Below are positions 50,401 to 63,400 of a DNA stretch of 64,000 bases, one piece after another. Each line of letters starts with the position of its first letter. Positions within the stretch are counted from its first letter, which is position 1. Below the pieces are notes generated by a model. It was not told the origin of the DNA, did not search any database, and saw only the letters and a list, made by a program, of their open reading frames with translations. Position numbers and translations under genes: made by a program. Source of the DNA: Onchocerca lupi (taxonomy: Eukaryota; Nematoda; Chromadorea; Rhabditida; Onchocercidae); assembly GCA_028564675.1 (NCBI GenBank), contig JAOVVO010000031.1, forward strand, positions 1-64,000. Direction: 5' to 3'.

Positions 50401-53166
50401 ATGTACGATTAGTGATAAAAATGAAGTATTACTCTACCTTTCTCTTTCTTTCTTCATTGAATATTAAGTTTTTTTTTTTTTTTTTAATTAAATTTTTTTA
50501 AATTTCAAAGTTTTTGATAAAATTTATTCGATTATTTTGTTAGCAATAATTTACATGAAATTGATCATTTAGAAAGAAAATAAATGCTTGCATGATTTGT
50601 CATTTTTGGTTTCCGGTAATAAGGAAATGTGTTATTTACCGGATTGTTCCAATATTTTACAATCAGCTTTAATCAAAAGGTATCTATTATTTAACTTTTT
50701 TAAGATTTTTTTCTTTTTGATTTCTTCAAAATTTTTTTTTTTTTAAATTTAATATTTCTCAATTGTTGAGTTTCGTTCACTCCAGTTTGAATAATGCTCA
50801 AACGAGCTTCTTCATTCTCATTTTTTTACTTTTCTAATTTCATCAATTACATTTTCCTTTTTCTTTCCAAACTTTTGTCATTAAATAAATTTTTGCTTCT
50901 TTTTATATTTCGAGATTGATAGTGTAAGATGGAATATTTTCTGAATATTTTTTTCTTTCATTCTTTTTTTTTTTTTTTTTTTTGCTTTAGATCGGATTCA
51001 AATTTTACTATTGCTTTGATTGAACGTATCAGTTCTACTTCTTCAATTTCGAGATCATTACCGGGAGATAAATCTTCAGAATGGCTTGCAACTAGTTTAA
51101 GCATAAAAGGTTCTCAATTATTTTCATTTATTTCTTGCAATTTTTAAACTGATGAAAACTATTTATCAATTCAAAAAATTACATCGTTCAGATTTCATTG
51201 TAATTTATATCGAAATATCAATATTTCTCGTTTAATCTTAATCCATTCTTCGATAATGTCACAGTTTATGTAAAAAAATTTGAAATGGTGAAATCGCAAA
51301 ATTTGAAATGATAAAATCGCAATACATGAATGATGAATGATGCTTAGTTATCTTTCATGATAATTATTTTGAGTAAAATAAATTATAGCCAGTTGCTGTG
51401 GAATAATATAGTACAAATCAATTCCAATTTTCAGATACAAATGAATTAAAAGTCAATCTTCATCATAATTTTGTGAAAGGTTAGTAATTCAACGTAACAT
51501 TTCGACAAATTAATTTGCAGTTTGCTTAGAACATGCAAAATGTACATGAAATAGGTAGCCCAGAATCTGTCAACCTAACTTAACAGTTACTTTCTTGAAC
51601 TTCTGATCATGTTTTGCAAATAATATAAATAATATCGTAAAAGTCAAACAACTTAAGTAATACAATTGCAACATTAAAAATCGATCATTTTTTCATAATC
51701 AAAATTTTTCCAGTTCAAGAATTTTAATTTTGCTCAACCAAAAAAACTTTATTATGTATCATTTTATTTTAAAAAATCTAATCAATTTAAGGACATTTTA
51801 TCGATTTGGAAGAAGTAACATCCGAATATGCGGAATTGTTTAATGAAATAGTGGTCATTAGTGGGCCAATTTATGATTTCAATGATGAAGCATCGCGATT
51901 GCATTCACAACGGTTACACAATTTTATAACGTTAAATTTTTCTTTGATAAGTAAAACCAATATTGGATAGGTTTGTTTGCAACTTTTTTGATGCAACAAG
52001 AATTCAAAATAATCAATATTGAAATTAAATTAAAATTGAATTTTTTTTTTTTTTTTATAATATACAAAAATGAAAAGATCTCTTTTTAACGACGCCTTTT
52101 AGATATGAAATAATTTTTTAATTTTAATAAAAATTTAAATTTGATCACAAATTCGTCTAAATTTATCAAAATTTTGTGGGAATGAATATTTTGTTACAAA
52201 TTTTTTACAGTTTTTCAGTGTAATAGCTCCAGTTGAATAGAATGTTTTAAAAAAAAAAAAAAAAAGAAGTTAACAGAATTGATTTTTTTCATCAAATTTC
52301 CATCACCATTGAATTTTCAATCTTTCATATAATAGAAAATAATCAACCTATCATTTATATTTTTCATAATAAACAAAACATCCGAACGAGCATTTTGATG
52401 ATATAATAAATTGGCTTTTTTAATTCCATACATTATTTAGTATACCTTTTTATTTTTTATTTTTTGAATATTAAAATAAAAAAAATTCATGATTTTTTTT
52501 TTTAGTAACTCAACACCTAGTCATATTTTTCGTGTAATATTTCGATGTAAAGACTCAAAATGGTTAAAAAGTGAATTTCAATGTGAAGATACAAATTCAT
52601 TAGACGTACTATCATTCATTTTACCAAATGTACCAGGTGATTATAATTGTTTGGTAAGTTTTTGATAGTTTTTTTTTTTTTATAAATTACAAGGAAAAAA
52701 TCTCGAAATTCAGTTTTTTTTTTTTTTTCTTTTTGTTATATTTTTAACAAAATAATGCAGTAATTTAATTTATTGTTTTACATCGATCAAAATAAATTAT
52801 TTAATTAGTTCTTTCAATTTTTTCTCCTAAAATTGAATTGCATCAATCAACTTTGGATCATTGAATTCGTAATTTTCCAATGAAAGTGAATAAAAAATAC
52901 TTTTGTTTCATTCATTGATAGAAGTTTTTTTTCCTTCGATTTTGTATTCATTGCAAAATTTTAGTTTTTATTTTTTTTTTTTATTTTTACAGGATCCATT
53001 ATCTTATTTATCAACAAATAGAGCCAGGCTGCGTGATATTGAATTACTGACAGGATTGGAATTTTTGCCTACTTCACGGTTACCAGAAGAACAGTTTTAC
53101 AGTGACGAATTCTCAGTAACCTTGAGAACACTATTACCAGAAGATTTATGGATGATAGAAGGCTAA
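44408..53166 (+). CDS. ectonucleotide pyrophosphatase/phosphodiesterase (ENPP), 18 exons, 709 aa
   Basis: Exons: 44408-44548, 44958-45013, 45501-45615, 46038-46211, 46363-46438, 46598-46662, 48156-48257, 48445-48553, 49007-49129, 49440-49596, 49945-50099, 50283-50425, 50573-50679, 50991-51109, 51435-51479, 51792-51912, 52506-52653, 52993-53166 (2130 nt, phase closed). Residues 1-18 are a basic cytoplasmic tail. About 19-38 is a single membrane anchor (type II), then an extracellular catalytic domain. Metal and catalytic residues: Asp78 (VISFDGF), nucleophile Thr114 (TKTFPNH), Asp233/His237 (QPDFTVH), Asp278/His279 (SDHGM), His385 (DHGYD). Asn135 (GIVDN) matches the substrate-side Asn. The C-terminal part (GPIYDF near 587, then FILPNVP) is the nuclease-like domain of ENPP1-3. 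No somatomedin-B repeats are present. Sequons include Asn198, Asn316, Asn380 and Asn604. The family hydrolyses extracellular nucleotides or phosphodiesters; the substrate here is unknown. Retaining the intron after exon 16 would truncate the protein. Confidence 0.95.
45299..45430. repeat. two-copy tandem duplication in ENPP intron 2
   Basis: A block of about 65 bp (ATAGG..ATTATCATTTAA.AGATTGTGAA .. TTTGATAA.ATATTTTGATAAGAAT) is repeated directly with few differences, one copy containing an expanded poly-A. Confidence 0.9.
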
Positions 53167-53309
53167 AATGATATTAATTGTATATCCAAATATTAATAAG
53201 CTTTGTGATATCTTCAAAATTTGACTTCATTTTTTCCAGATTTTGAAATTATAAAATGATTAGTTGAACTTGATCATGCTTTGTGTGACCGATCTAGCTA
53301 GTTCATATA

Positions 53310-53315
53310 AATAAA
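53310..53315 (+). terminator. candidate polyadenylation signal for the ENPP gene
   Basis: AATAAA lies about 144 nt past the TAA stop and is followed by TGT-rich sequence. Confidence 0.55.
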
Positions 53316-53319
53316 AATG

Positions 53320-54061
53320 TAAATGTTTGTTTAAAATCTTTTATCTCTGAAACTTCTTAAACACTCGCCTTTTCTATATCAGTTCAAATCTTAGATGTCG
53401 GAAAGTTCTTACCTATTGCTCTGAAATTTTGACACAACATTGCATTCGAATAGGGCATGCTTTTATACACGTTGCTTTAACTCAGTCTGATTAAGTAGAA
53501 AAAAAAGAAAAGAGAAAGCGCATGTTTCTAGTGCTGGAGAAAAAAACTGATACTTTGCAAATTTATTTGTAATTTGGTTGAATTGGAAATTGATTCTTGC
53601 TATTATGATTCGAATAGGTCAGCAATAAGTATGAAGAGGTATTTTGTGTCTTGTGTGACAGAGATGAATGCTGTTGAGAAAGGTTTTATTGACTGATGAA
53701 GAGTCATTCTTCGTGAGAAACAATTATCAGAGAACATCCAGATTAAATGCTGGATTATTCTTCCCTTTGTCGCTGATAGAGAAGAATATTATTCAAATGA
53801 ATTGTCGGATTGTTGCTACTGTTACGTCGCTTTGAACTTTCGAATTGGAACCCTTAAAACTCCAAACTGTTGCTGTTGCTGCGTCGATCTTTGTCGTTTA
53901 TCTGTGAATTAGGGCATTTTTGTGGTAAATATGTTTATCTTTTTGAAACCATGTCGCGCCACTTCACCTTTAGTATTTTTTGATCAGCGTCAAACATGAC
54001 TCATGTTCAGCAGTCACATGATTACAATCATTTTGCATTCTGATAGAATCCAGTTGATGAT
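53320..54061. other. region of mixed composition, probably transposon-derived
   Basis: Markedly less A+T-rich than the rest of the intergenic DNA, with words such as CATGTCGCGCCACTTC. The segment from about 53560 opens with GTAATTTGGTTGAATTGGAAATTG, which resembles the start of the repeat copies at 1516 and 9384. It runs into the Helitron fragment at 54062. No gene recognised. Confidence 0.45.
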
Positions 54062-54520
54062 TGTAGTTTGAGCCCGCATGTTCTCATCGGCACTAGAACT
54101 GAATTATTTCCTTATTACAAGACTCTGAAATTTAATGGAGAAACGAAAGGGATGTGTTGCACCGCGAAAAAATTAAACTACCTCATGAGAAACCACCGGA
54201 GCCATTAAAAACTTTGCTTGTCGGAATCAAAGCGTTTTCTATCAAAAATCAGAAAATACAATTCGTGCTTTCAAATGACGTTGTTCGGAGAAATCGCAAC
54301 AACTCAATTTATGCGAACTTTCAAAGTAAAAGGACTAACTTATCATGGAGTCAGTTCCTTTGTTCCGTTGCTAAATGGTCAGCATAAATTCCTACAAATG
54401 TATTTCATTGGTGATAGCAATGATGAATTTCATACCGAAATACGCTGCGAAATTCATACCGAAATAGAAAATCCATCGTTCCCCAACTGCAACAGCTTCT
54501 TCACGAAAAAAAAAAAAACA
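54062..54520 (+). pseudogene. Helitron Rep/helicase protein fragment, frameshifted
   Basis: Conceptual reading in successive frames gives the region around the 'Helitron helicase-like' N-terminal domain. The frame of 54062 reads VLIGTRTELF, then TLKFNGETKGMCC. The frame of 54154 reads KIKLPHEKPPEPLKTLL. The frame of 54218 reads SKRFLSKIRKYNSCFQMTLF, TFKVKGLTYHGV, and HKFLQMYFIGDSNDE. These match the order seen in Helitron proteins (ETPGMCC, LP..PPEPL, Y.S.FQM.SFG, F.VQG..YH, KFLQ.YF.GD). Two frameshifts, loss of the Cys pair before the conserved ETKGMCC, and absence of the downstream Rep HUH and helicase motifs show it is dead. Helitrons move by rolling-circle replication; this is only a short relic. 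Confidence 0.8.
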
Positions 54521-55629
54521 ATTTAGTGCGTTTGTTCAAGAACAGCATCTTTTGTCTCTAATGTTCAGGTGGAAATAATAATTTTCGTATATTGATAATC
54601 TATATGTAATGAAGATAAGATTAGATTATGCAGTTAGTATTTAGCATCACTAATTTATCTTTTCCACTTTTACTTGAATTCCTATATTACTTTGTAAAAA
54701 AATTATAAAAATAATTAGTCATAATTATCAGTCAGTCATAATTATCAGTCATAATTTTCTGTTCAATTTTATTTTATTTCAATTTTTCCACACTTTCAAA
54801 ATGATGTTGATGAAAGGAGAAAATACGTTGATATATTGTGGTTGATATTAATGTAATGCTAAATACTAAGTATAAGTAAAATCATTTTACTTATTCTTTT
54901 ATTCAAATTCATTCTTCAAATCGTGCATGTATTTTTTATAATGATATAAAAATGAAATGAAATTAATTTATAAATTAAAAATAATTAAGTTACATATTTT
55001 ACTTGAAAAATAATTTTCTTTATTTTGCTTGGAAAAATTAAAAATAATTTTACGAGTTAAAAGTAATTAAATTATTCTTACTTGGAAAAATGATTTTTCC
55101 ATGTGGTTTTACTGTATCATATCATATTATGAAGGTTGCATAAAAGTTCCATAACATCTCAATGTGATGAAAGTTCTGAAACAATTATAATCAACTTATT
55201 TAAGAATCTATTCAATTAGTTGTCGTGATCCTTAGAAAGGAAAGTTTATAAGTAATGTCAAGTTATTTCATCTAATTTCTTCTGAAATTTAGATAATTTA
55301 TGATAGTAAATTAAAGTAAAAAGAAAGATTCGATGAAATCAACAAATTTTTTATAAATTTTATAAGATTTTAATTTTTCAATAGTCAGCTCAGAATTCAA
55401 AGATTATAACGCTTTTGTATCCACAAAAATTTGTAGTGAATTTTTCTTAGAAAATTTTCCCTTTGTTTCATTGATAAATTAATCACATTTCAAGTTCTTT
55501 CTTAACAAATTTTTAGTACTTACATTTTTCTCCATTATTATACCCATTAACTCTAAATTTCCTCCAAATTTGAAAATTATTAACATATTTATTATGAAAG
55601 TTTATCAATCTGACTTTTGTAACTAACAC
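54521..55629 (-). mobile_element. possible LTR of a degraded LTR retroelement
   Basis: On the minus strand a polypurine-type stretch, CCGGGGGAG, at 55632-55640 is followed directly by TGTTAGTTACAAAAG. This is the arrangement of a polypurine tract and the TG start of a 3' LTR. The LTR would run toward lower coordinates, but its other end and a second copy were not found, so the extent given is nominal. Confidence 0.25.
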
Positions 55630-55860
55630 TCCCCCGGTTGATTATCATTTTTCATAATGTCACTAGTGATGGGCTGGGGGCCATCTTTTCTGTTTGGGCG
55701 GCTTTATCATTTTCAAATTTCTCGACGCAAACGTTCTCTATCGGATTACTTGTTATATGAGAAGTTAATGGATAGTGGGTGAGGTGCTGGTCTCTATTAG
55801 GTTCAAAGGTCGTGGTGGGAGATAGTATAAAATTGTTTTAAAATTGTGTTACTTTTGTTA
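55630..55860 (-). mobile_element. possible 3' coding end of a degraded LTR retroelement
   Basis: Minus-strand sequence upstream of the putative polypurine tract has unusually high G+C. Broken frames give fragments such as PPRPLNLIE, reminiscent of the RPxNxLxPLE-type segment at the end of BEL/Pao polyproteins, and PPKQKRWPPAHH. Several stops interrupt it. This is suggestive only; a copia- or gypsy-like origin is equally possible. Confidence 0.3.
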
Positions 55861-58800
55861 ATGGATCCTGTTAGTGATTTCATCTCCCTTATTTCTTTCC
55901 GCGATATCCTGTAATTTTCTGATATGGAACTTGAATGTATGTTATATGTTACAAGCATGTTTGTGCATAAAATCTGGATATAAATTTTGATATGGCATGA
56001 GACGTCATACAATGCTGTCGTTATTCATCGTAATGTCCCGAAATTTCCCGATACCAACCTAATAAAGAATGTTGCTTAACCAGTGATCAGTATCTGTGAT
56101 ACATATAATCGTGATTTTAGACATAAATGTATGTGCATAAAATCAAAGAGTTTGATGATCTAAGTAAGTTTAAACTTAGTTTATCTAATCAAAGCTTTAA
56201 GATATCGTTTGTAGAACTGAGTCGGCGAATGCAATATTCATTGACAATCATTCGGAATTATTCTGGAAGTTAGAACTTAGAAAAGAAGAAGCATAAGGAT
56301 TAAAGAAGGAATCGAGTTGAACGATGCTGAAAAACTTGAATTAAAGGTCTAAGATTTACAGTATTTTAATTACATATATCAAAAGATGTGAAATTTTTGG
56401 ATTAAAGAAGCGTTAAATTAAAATTGGATTTATGCTTAAATGTGTATATTCAAATCAAATTTTAATTAATTTTTAAAACATATATGAATATTTTATAAGA
56501 TTTTGTTATATTGTAGTAATGATAATAACATGCATATTTTGTTTTCATACGACATATAATTTCATCGAATCATAAAACGGAATCCCAACTAAAATGCATA
56601 TCAGGAAAGTAAGCCACAAGGAATTAATTATCAATTAGAGCAACAGTCGTGATAGTTATGGTAACATTTGATGAAGTATTGATGTTTTCGAAGCAACTGT
56701 AAGGAATAAAGTTAAAAAATCGAGTTGTTTCTGATGATCGACGAATTATTTTATCTCTAAACTTCGCAGAACTCTGAAAAATTAAGAAGAATAAAGAGAG
56801 CTAATTTGAATAGGAGTAATACTATCCTAGAAAAAAAAAAAAAAAAAAACTTTTATTTTGACATCCTATTCAATTTGTACGATTGCACTGAACCTGCGAA
56901 CAACAATTCTTTGATCTTAAATGATCTCCAGCGAAAAGAACGAGAAGAACATGTAATACAGTTCATAAACAACTCTGTATAATTGGAAATGATTTGAACG
57001 CCAATCATTTGAAGAAATAGTGATTATTGATAACAACTTCTAACATTCAGTTTCATATTTTTGGTAATTTCAGTTTTCTCTCTCCAGCCTCCTTGTTATA
57101 TTGAAAATTAATTATTTAAAAAGTCTTTTGAATGTAGTCTGCTGCTTTCATTTTTTTTTTTTTTTTTTTGATATTGACATTATATCATTTCGATTGCAGA
57201 GATGATTTTCCTTCATTTTGTCAAAATAATTGATATTGAAAGGAAACTGGAAAAGAAAAAAGCAATGGTTCGAGAGGAATAATTATGTAATGTAATTTAA
57301 TAAAGAACAGGAAAAAAATGAAAGTAGTAGAAGAAATTCAAAATGATTAATTTTCAGTATAACAAGAAAGCTGAAGAGAGAATTAAAATCATTAAGAATA
57401 AGAAACTGAATATTAGAAACTGTTATCAATCATTAACTAACTCTTTAAATGGATGGTGTTCAGATCATGGATATTATAATTATATAGGATTGTTTATGAA
57501 CATAATCATTGTGTGGATGCCAGGGAATATATTACAAAACATTCTTTTCGCTCGCTGAGACGTCAAAATAAAAGAAGTTATTGATTAGGAGGACTTCGTA
57601 TTTGTTGGAGGGATAGAGAAAATGACTTAGAATCGGGTAGAATATTACTCCCTGAACTTTAGCTTTACGACTAACTGAACTTTAATATTTTTGCTTTAGT
57701 AACTCCTTTGGAATTAATTTGCCTTGAGATCTATTCTATTCAGTAATATTTACTACTAATCTAGTCTTTATATTGTTTGATAATAATTCAAAGTCATTAG
57801 AGTGTTTGTTGTATTAATTCAAAGTCATGAGAGATAAATGCTATTTCTTCTTGTAATTTGTTTTTGAAATTTTTAGTTTCACCTATCAATGAATGTTAAA
57901 AGAAAATGTTAAGGATCCGACAGCAAATAGCAAAATATGGTTGATAAAGAAACAATTATGACAGAAATGTGCTTTACATATGGGAGATTCTGTATTGCTA
58001 CAAATTCCTCCGGAATTTATTTCATATTGGAAGCGAAACATGTTTTATTTGAATAATTTATTATGGAACATATTTTATGTTTTTTTTTTTGAATTTGTAA
58101 AAGTTTGTTTTCTTTGTAAGTTCTCGAAACCTAAAAATTATCATTTTCTTTAAATTCAGCAAAAGATGCTTCGATCATTCATATTCTGGGAAAGATCATT
58201 CCGATGTGAAGTAGAAGGTTAGTTTTCGATTTTTAAATTTGAAAGTAGCAACAAGTGATTTTGAATATCAGCAGAGGAAAAGCTTGAAATGCATCATTAT
58301 AGTATAATTATTTTTATTACTCACTTCAGACAATCTTAACAGACTTTGTGTTGCATGGTATTCAGCTTTATGCTGCAAACATGTTTTCGATCTTTTTGGC
58401 AATATTAGTATTAAAAGGCGAAGCTTATTACATAATCAATTTATTTCATAGTACTGTCAGATAGTGCGCTCCAGAAATAACTTTAAATATATGTGATTTT
58501 GGTCAGTAATATTTACAAATTTTTATACCTTTTATTCCAACTTCCTGTTTCATTTTTTTATTTTGTCTGAATTCTTTTCTCTTTTTTGACACTTGATTTA
58601 GGTATATGCAAAACTCGGGATTTTTTTTTTATTGGAGACTATAGCTAATTTTGATTCCAGTAATTGCATTATCAAGATTTTACATGTATTAACTGAAGCA
58701 TCTTACATGCGAAACCAAAAAAATATAGTGTAAGCTTCATATTTGCGATCAAATACTAGAGAAAATTTTAAAATTTGCAGGAATAATTTTTAGAAAGTTT

Positions 58801-60454
58801 ATAAAAAGAAAAATTTGTTCTTGATCCAAAAAGTAGAGAGAATTTTGAAGGAAATTTGCGTTAGTGATGGGAAGCTAAAGTTCAATTTAAATAATTTGCA
58901 GTTCACTTTACCATTTCAGAATAATTGGATACAATAATGAAGGTTAACAAATTAGGGCGCACTCGGAAAGCAGGGTTTTGATACAATTAAAAGTTGTTGT
59001 TCTGTGATTTTAACTTGTCCAGTCAAGGAAATTATTTATTGCTGAATAATGAATGTTAATTCCATTAAGCTTAATGGTTAATAAGGCGAAAAATTTTCGC
59101 TTGGCTAATAAGAAAGCTCTTATCAGTTTTGGCAGGATTTCATTGATTAAAGACTAGCTCAGATTATATTAAAAGTAGTATAAAAAGCTCTTCGTTTAGA
59201 TTTGCTGCGAAATTAGAATTTTTAAAATTTCAACCCTTATTCTCAATCTTATCCTAATCAGTTATGTACAAATCCCATTCCATTAGAGAAGTAATAAGAT
59301 GATTATGGTTTATTAAAAATAAAAATGATAAAAAACTTATTTGTGGGTATTACGGGACCACTTTATTACTCACTCTTTTCAAATTCTTTTAAGATTGCAT
59401 TTTGGACTGCTTTCATAAAAATTTCGGTCAAAAACGCTCTAAGATGCTACATGGTTTTCGAAGATTTTAAAATACAAGTGAATTGCGGTCATTCATTTCA
59501 TCCTATATATAAATGATCAACACTGTCCTTTTTTTCTTAAATTATGAAAAAGGATTAATGAGTAAGTTATCCTATTCTGAAGTAAAATAAAAGTGTTCAA
59601 TGCAATCCACTATTGCAGCAAACTTTAAACAGATAGATTAATTAATGAGTAAGCGTACATATCTGCTAAAGTTTTTTTTTAAGTTTGCATTTGGATACAT
59701 AAATTACCATCTTTGTAATCTTTTTTCTGAAAATTATTTTTTAATTTATTAAATGTTTGCTCTTTTTTTATACTTATGTATTTTTTGTAATTATGGAACG
59801 GAAGCATCCGGAAAGGTGTAAAAACTTTCAAGGAATTCACCAAATTGCAGAATCATTCGCAAATAACATTATACTTCCGGTTATTGAAGTTGGTCCTGAT
59901 TTTCTAGTTGCTTAATCTTAAAATAATCTCTTTTTTTTTTTTTTTTTTTTTTTCAGAGCAGCTTTTTGATTAATGATGAATTGAGGACAAAAATTTATTC
60001 ATTGGACAGTTGCTTATCATGCTCAATTCTTAAAAACTTTATTAGCATATTTTTCGGTAGTATGTTTGTCTATAATTTGTATTTGATATGTCGATGTGAC
60101 ATGAACGAAATTATGAGGAAAACGGCTTTCGTTGTTAATTGGACTTTTGCATAATTTACATTTGATGAACTTCCAGAAAACGAATAATAGTTGAATTTAT
60201 GGGGTCAGTTATTAGAAATAAAATATGCCATAGATAGGTTAAGAATTTCTTCAGACTGTCACCGATCCTACTTGCATAAGTTATTTTTTTTCACGCAGAA
60301 TGTTTAGGAAAAAGATTTCAAAACATATTTATCAAGATTAACTTTATGTTTTGTTCATGTTGAACTTGAAAGATATACTACTTGCGTCGCGTTTTCTTGT
60401 ATTACTTTCGCTTACCGTTTTGAAAATCGGTTGCATCATTATTTTATCTATCAT
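55861..60454. other. 4.6-kb region, probably transposon-derived, no live gene
   Basis: Composition is more complex than in the gene-poor deserts at 15-27 kb and 37-44 kb, with many short open frames (for example 57343-57558, 59325-59516, 59966-60154). None has flanking splice sites or a recognisable motif. It probably continues the degraded mobile-element zone that begins at 53.3 kb. The cyclin promoter should lie at the right end. Confidence 0.45.
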
Positions 60455-60469
60455 TTAATTCAGATAAAA
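60455..60469 (+). promoter_or_regulatory. splice acceptor just upstream of ATG (likely SL trans-splice site)
   Basis: TTTAATTCAG ends at 60463, with ATAAAA before the ATG at 60470. Confidence 0.55.
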
Positions 60470-63400
60470 ATGTTGAAACGAGATCGGGACAATACTGGAC
60501 GTGAAAATATCCCTGTAAAGATATCTGGAAGATCAACATCCGCAAATAGCGAAATGGAAATATCACAGAAGAAACTGAGCGAGAATTCACTGCAGGTATT
60601 ATGAAATTTTTGATGAATGCCAGATTCCTAGTGAAAAAAGAAATCAATTCAAAAACTTTTTTTAATCGTTTATTGCGTTAATATATGATGTATTCATTAT
60701 AATAGACATATTATTTAATCTCACATCTTTTCCTTTTTTTTTTTTTTTTCCAAAGGATTACAAGAATGTTCCGAAATTGTATTTTGATCCATCAAAATGG
60801 GACAGATAATAAGTTATTAAAAATCTTCAATTGCAAGTCTTCCGGTTATTTTATACCGTCTTATGCGTTCTTGACTTTGTTTCAGATTATTTTAGCCACA
60901 CAGCAAATCTTTAAATACGTAAGATCTGATATGATATTTAAAAATTATGTCTGATTCATTTTGAAAGTGTTTTTAACAAATTTTTGTTTGCTTGAAATAA
61001 TTTTTTTGTTCATTTTCAAATACTGTCTTTGATTGACCAAATTATCGTATTACTTGGTAGGGAATTTAATATGGCTGTTCACAAATTCTCGGAAAAAAAA
61101 ACTAAGTTGTTCCTGTATTTTTGTAGAAAGGGAGAGAGGAGTTAAACAAAATATCATTTCTCAGTGAGTGATGGCTTAATTTAGCTTAAACTGAATCGAG
61201 CTCTCATGTCAATAGAATGAAGGAACAAGATAACTCAATTTGTCACTCACTGTTAGAACAAAGAAATTAAATAAATTCATCACTCGTTTTTAAGCAAAAA
61301 GATTACTGATTATCGCTCTGTCATTTTTGCCTTTATTTTAATGGGTATTTTTCCCCTTGAGATAGATTGTATCTGCCTTTCACGAAGTTCGAAATATTTA
61401 GGACAAAAACGGTTAAAGACCGAAAATATTTGAAACAGAGATCAAATATGAATCAATTATGTAATTGATTAGAAAATAATGGAAAGTAAAATAAAATAAA
61501 TATGATATTTTTAGCGGTTTAAAAATATGGCGAGCGGAATTTTGGGGAAAAACAGGAACAATACGAGGGAAGGAATACAAACTCAAAGAATTGCATTGGC
61601 AGATATGAAAAATGTAACAAATGAAGATAATAAGAGAATCGGCAAAGATGGAGGTGAAAGCAAATTTTCGTTATTCACTAGTAAATTACGCCGATCATTT
61701 TCGGTATCACCGAAAGTACAAGAATCAAAAGAATCGAAGAAATCGTCGGAGAAAAAGCAAACCGACTGTGGCAATACCTTATGCAAGGTAAAATATTGCT
61801 TACAAATTAAGAATCTTCCGAAGTTAATCATAATCGTTCGGAGTCCTTTTCTTCTCTTCCTTTTTTTTGCGATTTGAACATGTTAGTTTTAGTTAGAAAA
61901 CTAAAGTACTATAAAAATGACTTAGACATAAGAAACTGAATATAGCTTGCAAAATTTAACGCATGAATAAGATCACCATTATAAAGTCGCATTGTAAGAA
62001 GCAATTTGACATTTATCATACGAAAAAACGAAAACATATTTTATCATATGAAAGGAAAAAAACATAAAATAAAGTGCTGATCTTTATTTTTCCAAAAAAA
62101 TTTTCAAAATCTAAAGTTTAGTTTCGAATATGCACTGAATATATGTCATTAAAGCCTTAGTTACTTTTATAATTAAATTGTATGTAGTTACGCTTTATTA
62201 CTATTAGGATTTGGCAAAGCTCGTACCAATCATAACGAATACAAGCACAAATCTTTGCATTCAGAATTTTTTAAAATCTAATGCGTTTCTGATTAAACAA
62301 AATTTGAAACAGGAGCCAACATTTAACGAAATAACTCCCCCAACATCTCCCATACAATCCGAACCAATAATCGAGAAGTTGTTAAAACCGTTACCATTTC
62401 TTAACGGAAAGCGTACTGCCGAAGATAGATATTATAATGAAGTGGTATACTGCGAAGAATATGCAACCGACAACTGGGATTATTTATTTTATATCGAGAA
62501 TAAAGGAGTTGTACCATCCAATTTCTTGCACGGATCGAGGGTATGTTTATTTAAAAAAAAGTAAAGTACAGCATTATGACTGAATTTAAAATGATAATTG
62601 TATATGTTTTAAATATAATAAAATAAGAAATTGAAATTAATTTTATATAATAAAATGATCCATTGTAAGTAGATTGTTTTTCAAATATATTATGTGCGTA
62701 GTTTTTTATTCCAATGTATGATATGAAAATTTTGTTCGGAAACATTATATGGAATTATTTTGGGTAGATAAATATACGCCAGTCATGCGTATGCCTGCTG
62801 GCAATTAGAAAAAATTGCCCAAACATTTATGCAATGTGTCACTTACTGATGGAGCAGATAGTTGTATCTGGGAAGCTTATAATAACAATATTTTATTTAA
62901 TTCAATGTACTTATTCATTCTAAGCTGTTAACAGAAATTATAGATCAGGTAGGTTTCATAAACCGTGATATTTTATGCATTTGCTTGTTTTTAAGAATGA
63001 TTTTTTCCTTTTTTGAATTATTAGTAACTTTTCAGATTACACCGAGAAATCGAATGACTGTAATAGATTGGATTACTCGCATGCAAATTGCTTTCAAGTT
63101 GCTACCAGAGACGCAATTAACAACGATTAACCTCCTTGACCGTTGTTTATTGGCACGACGTTTCACACTTGAAAAGGTTTCAGAGAGCTTTTCTTGTTAA
63201 AATCTGGGAATGAAAATGGTGATAATGGTGGAGAATCTATAAGATGAAGGGACTTAGGGCGAATTCATGATATTATCCTAGAGGTTTAGGAAATAAGATT
63301 ATCTTAAAAAATTTTTTAATGAATATGGATATTGACAAGGACCATTTTGAAGTTTTTCAGTTTATTCCGTTATTAATTGTTTGATTTATTTAAAAAATAA

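Noticed and set aside
59325..60154. Open frames of 62-63 aa (59325-59516, 59966-60154)
   Set aside because: No family resemblance, no splice signals, and located in degraded transposon-like DNA.
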